From an uncultured cyanobacterium (GTDB taxonomy: Bacteria > Cyanobacteriota > Cyanobacteriia > Cyanobacteriales > Nostocaceae), in NCBI GenBank assembly GCA_903903925.1, contig CAIVAU010000066.1, positions 1 to 64,000 on the forward strand: a DNA stretch of 64,000 nucleotides, written 5' to 3'. Under the pieces are notes generated by a model. It worked only from the letters and a program-made list of their open reading frames with translations, was not told the origin of the DNA and ran no database searches. Positions 1 to 8,373 of this stretch are shown in pieces. A program made the translations under genes and the position numbers. The number at the start of each line of letters is the position of its first letter. Position 1 is the stretch's first letter.

Positions 1-1
1 T

Positions 2-193
2 GTGAAAAAAGTACTACTCGATACCAATATCCTGTCCTACTTCCTTAAAGGTAACGTCGAACTTGCGAAGCGCTTCCAACAATATAGCCGATATCATCAA
101 AGGCTAACCTTCTCACTGTTAACTTACTACGAAATCAAGAGGTTAAACCATTTATCAGCAGCCAAAGGATTACGTTCCTGTATCCAGAGATAG
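2..193 (+). pseudogene. VapC-type PIN-domain toxin, N-terminal fragment
   Basis: A GTG-started 63-codon frame begins like a VapC toxin: the first PIN-domain aspartate lies in LLDTNILSYF (residues 5-14), and TYYEIKR follows near residue 41. PIN toxins are usually about 130-140 residues, so the second half with the remaining acidic residues is missing. Family-like sequence stops near base 142, where the coding strand meets the end of a minus-strand ParE-like fragment. I read it as a deletion remnant that cannot make an active RNase. It touches the window edge, so an upstream antitoxin may lie outside. Confidence 0.6.
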
Positions 194-246
194 TGTTCCT
201 CAATATCCTGAGTGGCTCGTGCCGATAGTTCAACCTGAAATGCCAT
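127..246 (-). pseudogene. RelE/ParE-type toxin, N-terminal fragment
   Basis: A 39-residue minus-strand frame starts MAFQVELSARATQDIEEHY and continues with WIQERNPLAADKWFN, typical of the first helices of RelE/ParE toxins (normally about 95 residues). It starts 17 bases inside the end of the Phd/YefM gene, the usual antitoxin-toxin overlap. After WFN the frame runs into the VapC fragment and ends at once, so most of the toxin is lost. The toxin is inferred to be inactive. Confidence 0.6.
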
Positions 247-517
247 GTTTATTGCGCATCATGGTTTCAAAATCCCCTAAAGAGATGGTTTTTCCGTCTT
301 TTACGTCTTGCAAACCTTGCTCTATCGCCTGAACAGTTTCGAGATAATCAAGCCGATTAAGCAGGGCTTGATATGCCCCAGCATTCTGTACCACAATTTC
401 TGCCTTGCCATTAATGGTTAAGATAACAGGTTCACTCGTTTCTTTCATTTGCTCTATGAACTTCGGCGTATTGCGCTTGAAGTTAGAGAGAGAATCAATA
501 TCACGGCTAATATCCAT
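230..517 (-). CDS. Phd/YefM-family antitoxin
   Basis: This 95-residue protein has the Phd/YefM pattern: an N-terminal DNA-binding part (MDISRDIDSLSNFKRNTPKF, then EPVILTINGKAEIVVQNAGAY) and a C-terminal toxin-binding tail rich in Glu and Asp. Such proteins repress their own operon and neutralise a RelE/ParE toxin. Its partner directly downstream (127-246) is truncated, so it is now an orphan antitoxin. Length is normal and the start is the first ATG. Confidence 0.85.
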   Translation of the reverse strand: MDISRDIDSLSNFKRNTPKFIEQMKETSEPVILTINGKAEIVVQNAGAYQALLNRLDYLETVQAIEQGLQDVKDGKTISLGDFETMMRNKHGISG

Positions 518-794
518 AATGCGCCCAGCACTAAATTTGCATCAAATTTGATGCTAACCTACTTTGAAGCGATATGCAAGGCAGGAGAACGTGTCTTAAA
601 AAAACAAGCAGGTAACTGGGAAGTTATATCTTCTAGTGGAGGCGGATATAAGGTTTACCTCTTTAAGATTCTTAATTGAGAAGAAGCTCCGAAAATCCAA
701 TTATTCACTCCCACCTGTGAAAAATTGCAGAAACCCTTGATTTCTTGTTGAGAGGTAGGAGTGGGAGTGAAAATTTGACCTAAGATGTCCCAAA

Positions 795-2846
795 TTACTT
801 ATTGCTGTTACCGTTGCTACCATTGCCATTGCTGGAGGCGATGATGCGTTCGGCAAGTTTTTCTGGAACTTCTTGGAGATGATCGTACTCCCAGTGGAAG
901 CAGCCAACACCTAGAGTGAGCGATCGCAATTCCACAATAAAGTTGTGCATTTCTGCTTGCGGCAAGTAGGCTAAGACATTATCCCAACCTTGCCAGTTGC
1001 TGATCCCCTCATAACCCAAAATCTGCCCTCGTCTACCGCTGAGAAGTTGCAGCACTTTGGAGGTACATTCGCTAGGAGTCGTTACTTCCAGACGAACGAT
1101 AGGTTCTAAAAGTGTCGGTTCACACTTAGATATCCCCGTTTGCATAGCAAGGCGGGCAGCTTGCTTAAATGCTTGTTCAGAACTATCAACGCTATGATAA
1201 GAACCATTTGTCAGCGTCACCGCTACATCTACCACCGGATATCCCAAGGGACCATGTGCGAGAAATTCCCGTACTCCTATTTCTACACCTGGAATGTATT
1301 GCCTAGGAATGACACCACCGACGATAGTTTCTTTGAAGTTAAAACCTTCGCCCCGTGGTAGAGGTTTGATATCAAGATAAACATCGCCAAACTGTCCGTG
1401 ACCACCACTTTGGTGCTTATAGCGTCCATGAACCGATACAGTTGGTTTGCGGATAGTTTCTTTATAAGGTACAGAAGGTAAGTGAGTTGTCATCGGCAGA
1501 TTATATTTACGGCGCAGGCGATCTAAAGCAACTTCTAGATGAATCTCGCCTTGACCCCAAAGGATAACTTCGTGAGTGTCGCCATGTTGCTCCCAACTAA
1601 GAGAGCAGTCTTCTTCTAACAACTTAGTAATAGCACCGCTGAGCTTAACTTCATCATTGCGCTTTTCGGGAGTAATAGCCAGAGCATAAACTGGTGCCAA
1701 CTGTCGGGGTTTGGGTAAAGCTGTAGCCGACTGCTGATCTGTGGAAAGAGTATCTCCTGTCTTAATCCCCTCTAAACGGCTCAAAGCAACTATTTCACCC
1801 GCACCCACTTCATTCACCGATTGCTGTTGTTGTCCCATGAGGCGATAAATCCCACCAGCGCGAACACCATTTAGGACAATACCATCAGTCAACTTACCCC
1901 GCCAAACTCTCACTAGGGATAGTTTACCTCCTTGAGGAGTGTAGTAAGTTTTTATCACTTGCGCCAATGGGGCACTTCCTTGTATATTTAAGCGCCTTTG
2001 TGCTGTGGTTTCTGGTTCCGGGGCTTCCCGTAACAGGGCTTCTAGAAGGGGGCGGACGCCATAATCAAGTTCTGCAACACCAAAGAAAACAGGTACGACC
2101 AAATCAGCACCTAATTCTAGTTTTAAATCTGTGAGGATTTCCTCTTGGGGTGGTTCAATGTCTTCTAAAAGTTCTTCTAGTAAATGGTCATCAAAGTCTG
2201 CTAAAGTTTCAAGCATTTCTGCTCTGGCAACATGTTCTTCTTGTTTAAGATTCTCTGGAAATGGGATTGGGTCAGCAGGTGCGCCTGGATGATAATGGTA
2301 TGCCTGTTCGCTGACTAGGTCGATAAAGCCAATCAGCTGTTCCCCCTGCATAATCGGGTATTGATGCGCCACCAGTGGACGGCTGGAGACAGCTTTAATC
2401 GCTTGCAGGGTATCCAGAACATTGATATTTGCCCGATCCATTTTGTTCACAAAAACGAGGTGGGGAATTTCCCAATCGTCGAGGAATTTAAACAGAGGGG
2501 CAAGAGTGAGGACGCGATCTGTGATGGGTTCGCAAACGACAATTGCCGCATCCACTCCTATGAGGGCGTTGTAAGTTTCTTGGGCAAATTCCACACTTCC
2601 CGGACAGTCAACAAATGTAAAGCGAATGCCATTATACTCAGTGCTAGCAGTGCTAATTTCTACACTCATGTGGCGATCGCGGGATTCGGTAGCACTATCT
2701 CCAACTGTGTTGCTATCCTTAATACTGCCTTTGCGAGAAATCGCGCCTGTGACGAATAACAAACTTTCCAGTAATGTGGTTTTTCCGCTTAAATATGGAC
2801 CGACAATTGCAACATTTCGCAAACCCGATTTGACTTTTTCGTTCAT
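795..2846 (-). CDS. Elongation factor G-like GTPase (EF-G paralogue)
   Basis: A 683-residue translational GTPase. The P-loop is GPYLSGKT (residues 16-23), the G3 motif is DCPG and the G4 motif is NKMD, followed by EF-G domains II-V. Canonical EF-G drives ribosome translocation in the cytoplasm. This version has the altered P-loop (canonical GHVDHGKT or GHIDAGKT) and DCPG seen in the second EF-G-like protein many cyanobacteria carry, so it is probably not the main fusA of the str operon. No ribosomal protein genes are adjacent. The C-terminus is Asn/Ser/Gly-rich. The exact role, housekeeping or stress-specific, is unknown. Confidence 0.85.
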   Translation of the reverse strand: MNEKVKSGLRNVAIVGPYLSGKTTLLESLLFVTGAISRKGSIKDSNTVGDSATESRDRHMSVEISTASTEYNGIRFTFVDCPGSVEFAQETYNALIGVDAAIVVCEPITDRVLTLAPLFKFLDDWEIPHLVFVNKMDRANINVLDTLQAIKAVSSRPLVAHQYPIMQGEQLIGFIDLVSEQAYHYHPGAPADPIPFPENLKQEEHVARAEMLETLADFDDHLLEELLEDIEPPQEEILTDLKLELGADLVVPVFFGVAELDYGVRPLLEALLREAPEPETTAQRRLNIQGSAPLAQVIKTYYTPQGGKLSLVRVWRGKLTDGIVLNGVRAGGIYRLMGQQQQSVNEVGAGEIVALSRLEGIKTGDTLSTDQQSATALPKPRQLAPVYALAITPEKRNDEVKLSGAITKLLEEDCSLSWEQHGDTHEVILWGQGEIHLEVALDRLRRKYNLPMTTHLPSVPYKETIRKPTVSVHGRYKHQSGGHGQFGDVYLDIKPLPRGEGFNFKETIVGGVIPRQYIPGVEIGVREFLAHGPLGYPVVDVAVTLTNGSYHSVDSSEQAFKQAARLAMQTGISKCEPTLLEPIVRLEVTTPSECTSKVLQLLSGRRGQILGYEGISNWQGWDNVLAYLPQAEMHNFIVELRSLTLGVGCFHWEYDHLQEVPEKLAERIIASSNGNGSNGNSNK

Positions 2847-3110
2847 AAAACCCCCCTCGCGGTCGGCTCAGCCTAGCCGCGTTATTCTAAGTAATTCTGC
2901 AAGAAACCGTGCTTATTCTCAGAATTCTCACCTCTTTGACTTGAAATTATCCCTCTTTTAAGAGGAGCTGCAATCAATCGTATTTTGTTGTAAGATTAAG
3001 CTTAAAAAAAATTAAATATTATAAATATTGGTAGACTAAATTAAACTTTTATGAATAGATACGGCAGTTGTAGCAAAATCTTTGTGAAGTAAACATAACT
3101 AAGAAAATCA

Positions 3111-4037
3111 ATGCGAGTCTCACTCTCCAAACATCGCTTCCATACCTTAGTAAGTTTGATCTTAGCAGCCGGAACCATCCTCTCCCCCACCCCCTCTTCC
3201 CCCTCTCCTCCCACACCCCATCTCTTAGCAGAATATGCTGGTAGAAGCGCAACAGACTATTTAAATGAAGGGTTAAAGGCGATCACTTCCGGTAGAGTAA
3301 AAGATGGGATCGTTGCCTTTCGGAAAGCCACTGAGCTTGATCCTGGTTTAGCACCAGCACACTACAATTTGGGACTAGCACTGCGACAAGTCGGGCAATT
3401 ACAACCAGCTGCTGATGCATTTTATCGAGCAACACAGGCTGATCCCAAATTTGCCCTAGCTTTTGCTAATTTGGGTGGTGCATTGTTGGAAGGCAATAAT
3501 TTGCAGCAGGCAAATGATTACTTGGAACGGGCGTTGGAACTTGACCCAAAACTGGGAGTTGCTTACTATAATTTGGGGTTACTACGAGAACAAGAACGAA
3601 ATTGGGAGCGGGCGATCGCCGCTTTAAAAAAAGCAATGGAATATAGCCAAAATGCACCAGAGCCAGCCTATCATTTGGGTATTTGTTATATCCAACAAGG
3701 AAAAATTGCTCAAGCAAAAGATGCATTTAACAAGGCAGTGAAAATTAACCCCAAATATCCAGAAGCTTACTACAATCTGGGAACAATTTCATTTAGCCAA
3801 GGTAAGTTTAAAGATGCAATAGATGCTTTTAGAAAATCTGCTGAAGCTAACTCTAACTATCCCAACGCTTATTACGGTGCTGGGTTAGCTTTTATACAGC
3901 TACGGAATTATCCAGAGGCGGCGCAGGTACTACAGTATGCGAGAGATTTATACAATGCTCAAGGAAATTCCGAATGGGCGAGAAATGCAGAGAATTTATT
4001 GCAACAGTTGCCAAAACTGAATGAGCAACCTCGTTAA
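3111..4037 (+). CDS. Secreted TPR-repeat protein
   Basis: This 308-residue protein opens with a basic, then hydrophobic stretch (about residues 8-28) and a Ser/Pro-rich segment, fitting a signal peptide. From about residue 45 it is a run of 34-residue tetratricopeptide repeats; repeated signatures are AHYNLGLAL, AFANLGGAL, AYYNLGLL and AYYNLGTI. TPR arrays are protein-interaction scaffolds, and no catalytic domain is present. Cyanobacteria have many such proteins and the partner cannot be read from the neighbourhood: a divergent EF-G-like gene upstream and a convergent methyltransferase operon downstream. Confidence 0.8.
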   Translation: MRVSLSKHRFHTLVSLILAAGTILSPTPSSPSPPTPHLLAEYAGRSATDYLNEGLKAITSGRVKDGIVAFRKATELDPGLAPAHYNLGLALRQVGQLQPAADAFYRATQADPKFALAFANLGGALLEGNNLQQANDYLERALELDPKLGVAYYNLGLLREQERNWERAIAALKKAMEYSQNAPEPAYHLGICYIQQGKIAQAKDAFNKAVKINPKYPEAYYNLGTISFSQGKFKDAIDAFRKSAEANSNYPNAYYGAGLAFIQLRNYPEAAQVLQYARDLYNAQGNSEWARNAENLLQQLPKLNEQPR

Positions 4038-4051
4038 GCAAGGCTTTCCCA

Positions 4052-4122
4052 AGGGGCGCACCACCTGTTATGAATGGAAGAAGCACCACTATTTCTGGAA
4101 GGGCGGCGAGACCCCGCCCCTA
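4052..4122 (-). repeat. Dispersed repeat, copy A (inverted)
   Basis: About 70 bases whose reverse complement reads TAGGGGCGGGGTCTCGCCG, CCCTTCCAG, then GTGGTGCTTC and CATAACAGGTGG. It matches copies at 17262-17325 and 39828-39890. It is an intergenic element with no coding potential. Confidence 0.7.
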
Positions 4123-4167
4123 CAAACGCACTCAAACAGCACGTCGTAGATTTTCGATTAGCTTGGC

Positions 4168-4210
4168 ATTCTCCTCTTACCACTCCCCGACCTGAGTGTC
4201 TACTCACTCG
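4168..4210. repeat. GC-rich hairpin 3' of TPR gene
   Basis: CCCCGA...GAGTG and CACTCGGGG form an interrupted stem around TCTACT, followed by GGAGACGCTTCGCGAAC, a motif also seen degenerately near 35331. It may be a dispersed repeat or a bidirectional terminator between the convergent TPR and methyltransferase genes. There is no T-run. Confidence 0.4.
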
Positions 4211-4270
4211 GGGAGACGCTTCGCGAACAGACCTGAGTCGCTGACCAACATCTGAAAGCACATAAATATG

Positions 4271-5146
4271 CTACTCCCAATAACCCCAAAAATCCTGATG
4301 CGCGATGTTACAACTAAGTTGATTTTGATCAATCATGTGTCGTTTTTTGAGCAACCAAGTGTTTAGCTGATCTTGCAAAGTTGCCTCTTCAAGAATTTCT
4401 GGAATCGATTCTTCCATAAACCCTAACAGTAACTGGAGAAAGACCGGATCGTCGCTACTAATTTCCCACGGACTTTCTCCTTGCAATCCTTTCATGCCAA
4501 TACCCTTCATTGCCTCCCACATAGAAGAACCGCAGTCAGGACCCATCCCTCTGCCGAAGTCTTGAAGGCGCTGCATATGCTGGTCATAGTATTTAATAAA
4601 GTTAGAGTCTTCCTCAGTTTGAGGAATAAAATTTGTGCCAGTATAGTTAAGAGTAGCTAGAAGCGACAATTGGTACTTTTTTAAACATTCTAGTAGTGTT
4701 TGAAACTGATTTTCGCTAAATAAATCGAACACTGCATTGGCAACAGCTAAGTCAAAAGTATTTAAGTCTATCAGATTCTCCAGATCCAAAATGGAGCCAA
4801 CAATTCTATGAATAGTAATTTTATCGACTTGATTGTTCAAGACTAATGTTAAATTTTGCAATTGTGAATCATATCCATTTTCCTCCGCCCAGACAATTAG
4901 CCTATCAAAGGCGATTTCCAAAAGTTCTTGATTTTGTTCGACTAGAAACCACTCCTGATCTTGGGAAATCTTACTAAGATAGTAGCGACAGTTAGCACCT
5001 GTACCAGCTCCCAAATCAAGGATCTTAAGCTGTTGGCGTTGTTTCAGGTATTCTTGGCAACTCGCTTCCACAATTGAGTTACGCCCCTTAGCATCATAGG
5101 GGATACGCAGTTCCAGCCATTTGGCTAATTTATGGTTTTTAGTCAT
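4271..5146 (-). CDS. Class I SAM-dependent methyltransferase (last gene of putative biosynthetic operon)
   Basis: A 291-residue protein with a Rossmann SAM-binding motif ILDLGAGTGANC (about residues 40-51) and an acidic residue at the end of strand 2 (FLVEQNQELL). The motif 4 region contains DLAVANAVFDLF. The rest is mostly helical and not diagnostic. It overlaps the upstream FkbM-type methyltransferase gene by 4 bases (ATGA), so the two are translationally coupled and belong to the six-gene operon 4271-10092. The substrate is unknown; by context it could methylate the product built by the GTP cyclohydrolase II, dehydrogenase and glycosyltransferase enzymes. Confidence 0.75.
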   Translation of the reverse strand: MTKNHKLAKWLELRIPYDAKGRNSIVEASCQEYLKQRQQLKILDLGAGTGANCRYYLSKISQDQEWFLVEQNQELLEIAFDRLIVWAEENGYDSQLQNLTLVLNNQVDKITIHRIVGSILDLENLIDLNTFDLAVANAVFDLFSENQFQTLLECLKKYQLSLLATLNYTGTNFIPQTEEDSNFIKYYDQHMQRLQDFGRGMGPDCGSSMWEAMKGIGMKGLQGESPWEISSDDPVFLQLLLGFMEESIPEILEEATLQDQLNTWLLKKRHMIDQNQLSCNIAHQDFWGYWE

Positions 5147-5913
5147 TGGGTATTGACAGTCAGCAAAGAACGTGCATATACATCACCGGATTTTGCATTA
5201 ACAGGCAAGCTTTTAAGTAGAGTGGTCATTTCGTCAGAATTAAGCCAGTGTTCTGACTGCAATCGATAGGATTCGCCGAACTGAGAAGGTTTCCAGTTGA
5301 ACTCATAAGGACCCAAATCGTTCAATTGTTCCATGCAGGCGATCGCAATGTTGATTGCACTTGGAGTGTATTCAAACGAAAGGGCGCGAATAGGTTGCGA
5401 CAAGCCACGCAGAACTTCGAGTTCGTTACCCTCAACGTCAATCTTGCAAAAAGCCGGCTTACCATACTGGGTGATGAGGCTATCAAGGGTTGTTACCGAA
5501 ACAGGCAAGGTTGTATCCCAGCGCACATGAGCGAAAGAGTCAACTTGTTGAACAGCTTGCATCCAGTCACGGGAGAGGGTGGTTACCGTTGGGGTACGTT
5601 GGCTTACCAACAAGGTTTGAGTCCCTGGGACTGCGCCAACTGCCTGTTCAACAAGGGTAATCTGGGAATGATCCCCATACCAGCGTTTCAAGAGGTGCAT
5701 ACAGTGAGGTTGAGGCTCAATTCCCACAACGTGGGCACCAAGACGAGACAAGGCAAGAAGATGATTCCCAACGTGGGTACCGATATCAAAACAAAGATCC
5801 CCTGGTTGGACAAACAGTGAATAAAAGCTTGATAACTGACGGATGCGGAAGGGAATACCGTAGTACATTAATAATGAGCGAAGAATACCTACCTGACGCC
5901 AGAAGGATGACAT
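5143..5913 (-). CDS. FkbM-family methyltransferase
   Basis: This 256-residue protein has the FkbM SAM motif LCFDIGTHVGNH (about residues 38-49), GIEPQPHC at strand 2, and the family signature KIDVEGNELEVLRGL near residue 160. FkbM enzymes are usually O-methyltransferases acting on secondary metabolites or sugars. One base separates it from the upstream glycosyltransferase and it overlaps the downstream methyltransferase by 4 bases. It probably methylates a hydroxyl or sugar of the operon's product; this is inference from context only. Confidence 0.8.
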   Translation of the reverse strand: MSSFWRQVGILRSLLMYYGIPFRIRQLSSFYSLFVQPGDLCFDIGTHVGNHLLALSRLGAHVVGIEPQPHCMHLLKRWYGDHSQITLVEQAVGAVPGTQTLLVSQRTPTVTTLSRDWMQAVQQVDSFAHVRWDTTLPVSVTTLDSLITQYGKPAFCKIDVEGNELEVLRGLSQPIRALSFEYTPSAINIAIACMEQLNDLGPYEFNWKPSQFGESYRLQSEHWLNSDEMTTLLKSLPVNAKSGDVYARSLLTVNTQ

Positions 5914-5914
5914 A

Positions 5915-7003
5915 TTAATTGTTTACCGCTGATGATTGAGTAAATGCTTTTAAAAAATCCTGATAAGTTTGATCCCACCTATTAAAAGATAAATTGACAG
6001 TACGATTAAAAGCCTCTTTCCGTAACTGATTAAGTTCATTACGATCCGTAAGCAGCCTTCTGAGTGCCATAAAAAATTGTTCTTGTTTACCTAGTTCAAT
6101 CACTATCCCATTGACTCCATCCTCAATCCAATCACTAATTGCTCCAGTTGCATAAGCTAATATTGGTAGTCCGTAAACCACAGCTTCAGCAGTGGCTATA
6201 GAGTAACTCTCATAGGTAGATGGGGAGATATAAAGGTCGGACTGAGACAACAACTCCAACATCGTCTTCTGAGGAACACTACCGTGGACAATTACGGCAT
6301 CTTGCAGTCCTGCATTCTTGATTAATGCCAGAATTTTCTCTGTGTCATTGGGTTCTTGTTCGCAGTCACCGATCAAATGCAGCCTAAAATTCTTTGTTTT
6401 CATCTGGGCTAACATTTCTACTAATTCAAGTTGACCTTTGCGCCGATAGATGGTTCCTATGGTAATTAGAGTTATCTGCTCATTTGGCGATCGCTCCTTG
6501 AAATTAGGCAAATGGTAAGCTTCATCCCGATGAATCCCTGGTAATGCTACCACAATTTTATCTGTTTCTATGCCCCCACTTAAGACATAATCCCGCAGTT
6601 GGAAACTGGGGACAATAATACCCTTCATAGCTCTTAACCACTGCGCGTCATTATTCCAGAGCACTTTCTTTTCCTGAGTCGAATAGTACGTATTCAATGA
6701 CTCAAGATGGTGAAGCATCAGGTAAGTCCGTTGAGCATAGGGAAGAAATTCATTTAAGGAAGCATTAAACTCAGGAATTGTCAAGTAGAGGGCGTCAATT
6801 ACAAGGATACAATTAGAAGGCAAAGCACTGAAAGATTCAAGCAGCCCAGAAACAGATCCATGTAAGGGATAAAAAAAATTCTTGCCAATGCCTTCCAATT
6901 CTAAGCGCTTGACAATCTCTAAATTGTAGAGCGAGCCTCCTGAGATGAAACTTAGTTTCGGCTGAATAAAACAGATCATGTTTGCTTCATACTTCTGCTT
7001 CAT
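5915..7003 (-). CDS. Family 4/1 (GT-B) glycosyltransferase
   Basis: A 362-residue GT-B enzyme. The N-terminal half carries FISGGSLYNLEI, and the C-terminal half has TIGTIYRRKGQLELVEML, HGSVPQKTMLELLSQSDLY and STYESYSIATAEA. The last corresponds to the E-x7-E donor-phosphate region of GT4 enzymes. These transfer a sugar from a nucleotide donor. It overlaps the PTPS-like gene by 17 bases; a start at the later ATG (6979) would remove the overlap and begins MICFIQPKLSF, so the start is uncertain. Cyanobacteria are known to glycosylate pterins, and a pterin- or pyrimidine-like acceptor would suit this operon, but that is inference. Confidence 0.8.
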   Translation of the reverse strand: MKQKYEANMICFIQPKLSFISGGSLYNLEIVKRLELEGIGKNFFYPLHGSVSGLLESFSALPSNCILVIDALYLTIPEFNASLNEFLPYAQRTYLMLHHLESLNTYYSTQEKKVLWNNDAQWLRAMKGIIVPSFQLRDYVLSGGIETDKIVVALPGIHRDEAYHLPNFKERSPNEQITLITIGTIYRRKGQLELVEMLAQMKTKNFRLHLIGDCEQEPNDTEKILALIKNAGLQDAVIVHGSVPQKTMLELLSQSDLYISPSTYESYSIATAEAVVYGLPILAYATGAISDWIEDGVNGIVIELGKQEQFFMALRRLLTDRNELNQLRKEAFNRTVNLSFNRWDQTYQDFLKAFTQSSAVNN

Positions 7004-7379
7004 AGCTTCCCCAAGCTATATGACTCTCCTCCAGAATAACTTTGAGAGAGCCTTTGAAAAAAGAACTCACCCGGTGGCTAATTTGCTGGTGGATATAATA
7101 AGACATGTATTCCGTTGTTGTATTTATGCCCTTAAATTGTTCAAGAGTATCCAGATTTTGGTAATTTAACGGTTCGAGAACTTCTTTGAGAATGGCGATC
7201 GCCTGACCGATATCAACCACTAAGCCATCTTCATCCAACTGAGCTACTTTAAATTCAGTTGTCACTATATAAGTTGCTCCGTGCAACTTCTGAGCCGGGC
7301 CAAAAATTTCCCCTTGGAAACTATGAGCAATCATAACGTGGTCTTTTACGGCAACAGAAAACATAATTTTAATACTCAA
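6987..7379 (-). CDS. 6-pyruvoyltetrahydropterin synthase/QueD-like protein lacking catalytic residues
   Basis: This 130-residue protein has the length and fold signature of the PTPS/QueD family: MIAHSF (first zinc His), KLHGATY, VVDIGQAI, TTEYMSYYI and a C-terminal VILEESHIAWGSYEAEV. Canonical members have C-x-x-LHGHxY; here the catalytic Cys position is Ala and the second His of HGH is Ala. The three-His zinc site and the Cys nucleophile are therefore incomplete. It overlaps the dehydrogenase gene by 11 bases and the glycosyltransferase gene by 17. Ordinary PTPS or QueD chemistry is unlikely; it may have changed reaction or bind a pterin-like intermediate. Confidence 0.75.
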   Translation of the reverse strand: MSIKIMFSVAVKDHVMIAHSFQGEIFGPAQKLHGATYIVTTEFKVAQLDEDGLVVDIGQAIAILKEVLEPLNYQNLDTLEQFKGINTTTEYMSYYIHQQISHRVSSFFKGSLKVILEESHIAWGSYEAEV

Positions 7380-8340
7380 TTAATGGTGACACTGGGTGAA
7401 CCTTACGCTGATATAACAGTGACATAAATCTGGGCAATTCTCTAAAACAAATCACTGGTTCAAGGAGAATATCTACAGATGCATCTGCGAGCAAGCACAA
7501 AACCCGTTCTTTACGCTGGCGAAAGTCCATCAGTTTTCGCATAGGTCTGGCAATGGAGGAAACTTGAGAAGCGATAATTTGCTTGCGCTGGTAATGAAAA
7601 GAACCCCCTAACTGCAAAGACACTGATTGTGTTCCGTACCAACTCAATTCGATACAGCGACCTTCAAAAGCTAGAGCATTAATCGCGCTTTGAAGTCCAG
7701 AAGAAGAAGCGCTAGTATGGAAAACGATATTGTATTCTTTATCTTTCACTAAGTGAGAATTTTGCAGCCAGGGTAGTTGTTCTACGTATTGAATGCGCTG
7801 CTGATCCTGTTCTAAAAAGTCTGCCTGAAGACCATACTCTTTGCTGAGGACAAAGCTAATGAGAATACCTACAATGCCTGCGCCAACAATTAGGATGCGA
7901 TCTTCCTGACTAACCTGGGCATCCCAGACCGCATTCAGGGCTGTTTCCATGTTTGGAATTAAAGTTGCCCGCTGACTAGGTAGCGAATCTGGCAATTCTA
8001 AAGCATCAGCACTCTCCACAACAACTCTCGATTGGTGAGGATGCATGACAAAAAATCGTTTGCCCTGATTGGAACCTTCACGAACCTGACCGACAAGACT
8101 GTAACCGTACTTTAAAGGAAAAGCAAAACTGCCTTCCATATACAAACATCTCATCGTTTCCCAGCATTCTTCAGGGACTTTTGCTAGACCTACCAGCCGT
8201 TCTGTACCCGGACTAATACCACTGTAGAGTGTTTCTAGAAAGAGAGGATCTCTGAGGAACGGGGTTACTGAGGTTTCTCTGATTTCACCTTGGCTAGGAG
8301 AGACTAACCAGTAGGCATAAGTTGGAGAATTTGTAGGCAT
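7369..8340 (-). CDS. MDR-superfamily dehydrogenase, BchC-like, without zinc ligands
   Basis: A 323-residue medium-chain dehydrogenase/reductase. The N-terminal catalytic domain carries LYSGISPGTE (about residues 39-48) and FPLKYGYSLVGQV; the Rossmann domain has ILIVGAGIVGIL (about residues 147-158). Zinc-dependent members show a Cys in the CGICGTD position and GHE; here these are SGISPGT and GYS, as in BchC-like enzymes, so the catalytic zinc is probably absent. It starts 33 bases after the ribA-ribD fusion gene, the gap being filled by a heptamer repeat, and overlaps the PTPS-like gene. It likely oxidises or reduces a hydroxyl of the pathway intermediate using NAD(P). Confidence 0.75.
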   Translation of the reverse strand: MPTNSPTYAYWLVSPSQGEIRETSVTPFLRDPLFLETLYSGISPGTERLVGLAKVPEECWETMRCLYMEGSFAFPLKYGYSLVGQVREGSNQGKRFFVMHPHQSRVVVESADALELPDSLPSQRATLIPNMETALNAVWDAQVSQEDRILIVGAGIVGILISFVLSKEYGLQADFLEQDQQRIQYVEQLPWLQNSHLVKDKEYNIVFHTSASSSGLQSAINALAFEGRCIELSWYGTQSVSLQLGGSFHYQRKQIIASQVSSIARPMRKLMDFRQRKERVLCLLADASVDILLEPVICFRELPRFMSLLYQRKVHPVSPLIEY

Positions 8341-8346
8341 CTTTAA

Positions 8347-8371
8347 TCAGGAGTCAGGAGTCAGGAGTCAG
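8347..8371. repeat. Heptamer tandem repeat (CAGGAGT)n
   Basis: Three to four copies of the heptamer TCAGGAG sit in the 33-base gap between the fusion gene and the dehydrogenase gene. It belongs to the same short-repeat family seen at 10128, 31858, 33300 and 59630. Confidence 0.8.
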
Positions 8372-8373
8372 AA

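Noticed and set aside
449-679. 76-codon plus-strand frame overlapping the antitoxin start
   Set aside because: Its first third is antisense to the antitoxin and the remaining 45 residues lack a ribosome site and recognisable motif; at most a gene remnant.
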